Shown: piece by piece, positions 61,409-64,000 of the stretch | How the letters are laid out: each line of letters starts with the position of its first letter | Numbering within the stretch: the stretch's first letter is position 1 | Assembly (NCBI RefSeq): GCF_036549475.1 | Contig: NZ_JAZHLI010000013.1 | Span: 1-64,000 of the forward strand | DNA from: Aurantimonas sp036549475 | GTDB taxonomy: Bacteria > Pseudomonadota > Alphaproteobacteria > Rhizobiales > Rhizobiaceae | Reading direction: 5' to 3' | Length of the DNA: 64,000 nucleotides | Program-made: the position numbers and the translations under genes | Notes under the pieces: generated by a model | Databases searched by the model: none | What the model was told of the DNA's origin: nothing | Seen by the model: the letters and a program-made list of their open reading frames with translations, nothing else

Positions 61409-63676
61409 TTGGCGAAAGGCCGGTCCCGGAACGATGCCCCCCCGGAGCTGACGCGCGAGGCGGTGCTCCGCTTCATCGCGGACAACCCCGGTCGCTCGTC
61501 CAAGCGTGACATCGCCAAGGCCTTCGCGGTCAAGGGTGATGCACGGGTGGGCCTCAAGGACCTGCTTGCGGATCTGCAGGCCGAGGGCCTGTTGTCGGGC
61601 AGCCGCAAGCACTTCTCCACGCCGGGCGCGCTGCCCCCGGTGACGGTTCTCGAGATCCGCAGCCGCGACGATGACGGCGGGCTGCTTGCCGAGCCGGTCA
61701 ATTGGGACGAGGCAGCGGACGGAGACCGTCCGCGTCTGCCGGTGCTGCAGGATCGCGCCAAGAACCCCGCTGCGGGTCTGGGCGAGCGCATCCTGGCCAG
61801 CATCGACGAGGACGAAGCCGGCAACCGGGTAGCCCGGATCATCCGTGTCCTGGAACGCCGCAAGACGGTGGCGCTCGGCGTCTTCCGCGCCAAGCCCGGC
61901 GGCGGCGGGCGGGTCGAGCCGGTGGAACGCAAGCAGCCGGAATACGCCGTGCGTCCGGGCGACGAGAACGGTGCGCGCGACGGCGACCTCGTCGCCGTGG
62001 AACCGGGGCCACGCGCCCGCCTGGGCCTGCCCTTCGCCACCGTGTCCGATGTCGTCGGCTCGATGGACTCCGAGCGCGCCATCTCGACGATTGCGCTGCA
62101 CGCCCATTCCATCCCCCACATCTTTCCCAAGGCTGTGCTGAGCGAGGCCGAGGCGGCCGGTCCAGCCAGCATGGACAAGCGCGAGGACTGGCGGCAGCTC
62201 CCGCTGGTAACCATCGACCCAGCCGACGCCAAGGACCACGACGACGCGGTCCACGCAGAGGCGGACCAGGATCCGGGCAATCCCGGCGGCATGATCGTCA
62301 CCGTGGCGATTGCCGACGTCTCCTACTACGTCCGCCCCGGAACGAGGCTCGACGCCGAGGCGCGGCTGCGCGGCAATTCCGTCTATTTCCCCGACCGCGT
62401 CATTCCGATGCTGCCGGAGCGGATCTCGAACGATCTGTGCTCGCTGCGCGACGGCGTCGACCGGCCGGCGCTGGCGGTCCGCATGGTCATCGGCGCCGAG
62501 GGCGGCAAGCGGCGGCACAGCTTCCACCGCGTGATGATGCGCAGCCACGCCAAGATCGCCTACGAGGCCGCGCAGGCGGCGATCGACGGCGTCCCCGGCG
62601 AGGTCGATCCGCATGTCGTGGAGACGATGCTGAAGCCGCTCTGGGCGGCCTATGGGCTGGTCAAGGTGGCGCGCGAGCGCCGACAGCCGCTCGATCTCGA
62701 TCTGCCCGAGCGCAAGCTCAAGCTCGGGCCGGACGGCCGGGTGGCCAAGGTCATTGTGCCGGCCCGCCTCGACGCCCACCGGCTGATCGAGGAATTCATG
62801 ATCCTCGCCAATGTCGCTGCGGCCGAAAGCCTCGAATCGAAACGTCAGGCGCTGATCTACCGCGCCCATGACTCGCCCTCCCTCGCCAAGCTCGAATCCC
62901 TGCGCGACTTCCTGCGCACGCTGGAGATCTCACTCGCCAAGAGCGGCGCGCTGCGGCCGTCGCACTTCAACGGCATTCTCAGCCAGGTCAGGGCCAGCGA
63001 GCACGAGAGCCTGGTCAACGAGGTGGTGCTGCGGTCCCAGTCGCAGGCGGTCTATTCCCCGGAGAACATCGGCCATTTCGGCCTGAATCTCGACCGCTAC
63101 GCGCATTTCACCTCGCCCATCCGCCGCTATGCCGATCTCATCGTCCACCGGGCGCTGGTCACGGCCTTCGATCTCGGCGAAGGCGGGCTCAGCCGCGAGG
63201 ACGAGGAAAACCTGGAGGCGACCGCCGAGGAGATCTCGCGCGCCGAACGCCGCGCCATGGCGGCCGAGCGCGACACGGTCGACCGGCTGATCGCCCACCA
63301 TCTGGCCGACCGGGTCGGCGAAGACTTCGAAGGGCGCATAGCTGGCGTGACCAAGGCGGGACTCTTCGTCGCGCTGCCGGCCTTTGGCGCCGACGGGTTC
63401 GTCCCCATATCCACGCTGGGCAACGAATATTTCCACTATGACGAGGTGGGCCGTTCGCTCGTCGGCGACCGAACCGGCCACGGCTATCGTCTTGGCGACA
63501 CGGTCGAGATCCGCCTGACGGAAGCGATCCCCCTGGCGGGATCGATGCAGTTCGAAATGCTCAGCGAGCCGCGCAAGCTGCCCCGCGAAGCGGGCTCGTT
63601 CCACAAGACCGGCCGTCGACAGCGGCCCGGTCGTCGTGAGAAGAATGTCGCGGGCAAGGTCAGGAAGAAGCGATGA
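61409..63676 (+). CDS. rnr: ribonuclease R
   Basis: A 755-residue 3'-5' exoribonuclease. The order is: helix-turn-helix (about 10-70), cold-shock/OB domains, RNB domain with the metal motif VTIDPADAKDHDDAVHA and YFTSPIRRYADL-like (here YAHFTSPIRRYADLIVHR), and C-terminal S1 domain (about 640-725, EGRIAGVTKAGLFVALP), ending in a basic tail (GRREKNVAGKVRKKR). It degrades structured RNA and works in rRNA and tmRNA quality control. The start TTG 61409 has AGGAGTAGGA directly upstream and lies 4 bp after topA. Confidence 0.95.
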   Translation: MAKGRSRNDAPPELTREAVLRFIADNPGRSSKRDIAKAFAVKGDARVGLKDLLADLQAEGLLSGSRKHFSTPGALPPVTVLEIRSRDDDGGLLAEPVNWDEAADGDRPRLPVLQDRAKNPAAGLGERILASIDEDEAGNRVARIIRVLERRKTVALGVFRAKPGGGGRVEPVERKQPEYAVRPGDENGARDGDLVAVEPGPRARLGLPFATVSDVVGSMDSERAISTIALHAHSIPHIFPKAVLSEAEAAGPASMDKREDWRQLPLVTIDPADAKDHDDAVHAEADQDPGNPGGMIVTVAIADVSYYVRPGTRLDAEARLRGNSVYFPDRVIPMLPERISNDLCSLRDGVDRPALAVRMVIGAEGGKRRHSFHRVMMRSHAKIAYEAAQAAIDGVPGEVDPHVVETMLKPLWAAYGLVKVARERRQPLDLDLPERKLKLGPDGRVAKVIVPARLDAHRLIEEFMILANVAAAESLESKRQALIYRAHDSPSLAKLESLRDFLRTLEISLAKSGALRPSHFNGILSQVRASEHESLVNEVVLRSQSQAVYSPENIGHFGLNLDRYAHFTSPIRRYADLIVHRALVTAFDLGEGGLSREDEENLEATAEEISRAERRAMAAERDTVDRLIAHHLADRVGEDFEGRIAGVTKAGLFVALPAFGADGFVPISTLGNEYFHYDEVGRSLVGDRTGHGYRLGDTVEIRLTEAIPLAGSMQFEMLSEPRKLPREAGSFHKTGRRQRPGRREKNVAGKVRKKR

Positions 63677-64000
63677 CGGGTATCACCATGCAGGCCGACG
63701 CCGAGACTCGGGCCAACAGCGCCGAAGGCGCGCGTCCGCTCTGGCCGGCGCTCGTCGCCGGATTTCGCTGCCGTTGCCCCAATTGCGGTGAGGGCAAGCT
63801 GTTTCGCAGCTATCTGCGCAGCGTCGACGATTGCTCGGTCTGCGGGCAGGAGATCCACCATCATCGCGCCGACGACCTGCCGCCGTACCTGACGATCTTC
63901 ATCGTCGGGCATATCGTCGTGGCCCTGTTCATGGGTGTCGAGGCGTCCTACGAGTTGTCGATGTGGACGCATCTGGCGATGTGGGTTCCGGTGACCCTGG
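63673..64000 (+). CDS. DUF983 family membrane protein (partial, runs off the window)
   Basis: At least 109 residues are visible. The start ATG 63673 overlaps the rnr stop by four bases. The sequence has the zinc-finger-like pair CRCPNCGEG and CSVCGQE, then HHHRADDLPPYLTIFIVGHIVV and a second hydrophobic stretch, which are DUF983 marks. DUF983 proteins are small zinc-ribbon proteins with two or more membrane helices; the function is unknown. The rnr-DUF983 order is usual in Hyphomicrobiales. The 3' end lies beyond the window. Confidence 0.9.
   Translation, partial: MTGITMQADAETRANSAEGARPLWPALVAGFRCRCPNCGEGKLFRSYLRSVDDCSVCGQEIHHHRADDLPPYLTIFIVGHIVVALFMGVEASYELSMWTHLAMWVPVTL

Overview
The window reads as a contiguous stretch of core chromosome from a high-GC alphaproteobacterium, most likely of the order Hyphomicrobiales (Rhizobiales). 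The basis is gene content and order that I recognise from that group: rlpA-dac-tmk-holB-metG-tatD; a suf operon led by a separate cysteine desulfurase; anmK divergent from tyrS; bcp-DUF455-M23; prfB, mrcA and an amidase upstream of a large RNase E; accBC-aat-DUF2155-NDUFA12; DUF6105; and a dihydroorotase-like gene behind pyrB. No database search was possible, so product names rest on motifs and family recognition.

Layout. 1-2250: end of an unrecognised gene, tRNA-Ser(UGA), a DUF6894 protein, a Crp/Fnr regulator and about 750 bp without a gene. 2.2-11 kb (+): RlpA lipoprotein, a DD-carboxypeptidase homologue with an altered KTG motif, thymidylate kinase, DNA polymerase III delta', MetRS, TatD, an MBL-fold hydrolase and MazG, mostly touching or overlapping. 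11.2-19.1 kb (-): complete SUF iron-sulfur operon (cysteine desulfurase, sufB, ABM-fold protein, sufC, sufD, sufS, sufT, VOC protein, sufA), with an Irr-type iron box and a second palindrome upstream. 19.3-28.9 kb: alpha/beta hydrolase, anmK/tyrS, a large AsmA-like protein, peroxiredoxin, DUF455 protein and an M23 peptidase. 28.9-34.1 kb (-): prfB with programmed +1 frameshift, PBP1A and an amidase. 34.1-45 kb: long leader and RNase E, an aminotransferase interrupted by an assembly join, M48 protease, DsbA-like oxidoreductase, aroQ, accB, accC, aat. 44.4-50.9 kb (-): DUF2155, NDUFA12, gatCAB with small genes between its members, and a UPF0173 hydrolase. 51-64 kb: ruvX, two membrane proteins, aidB-like gene, pyrB with a pseudo-dihydroorotase, plsY, frameshifted dprA, topA, rnr and the start of a DUF983 gene.

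Main themes are envelope and peptidoglycan work (RlpA, DD-carboxypeptidase homologue, AnmK, M23, PBP1A, amidase, AsmA-like, PlsY), translation (tRNA-Ser, MetRS, TyrS, RF2, GatCAB, Aat), iron-sulfur assembly, nucleic-acid maintenance (HolB, RuvX, DprA, TopA, RNase E, RNase R) and pyrimidine and fatty-acid synthesis.

I found no insertion sequence, prophage, CRISPR array, toxin-antitoxin pair or defence system, and nothing I would call a new system. The points most worth a second look are the lysine-to-glutamate change in the KTG motif of the DD-carboxypeptidase homologue, the paired palindromes before the suf operon, an isolated AT-rich palindrome before mazG, the dprA frameshift, the pseudo-dihydroorotase, and a 101-nt duplication around a single N that looks like a scaffolding artefact.
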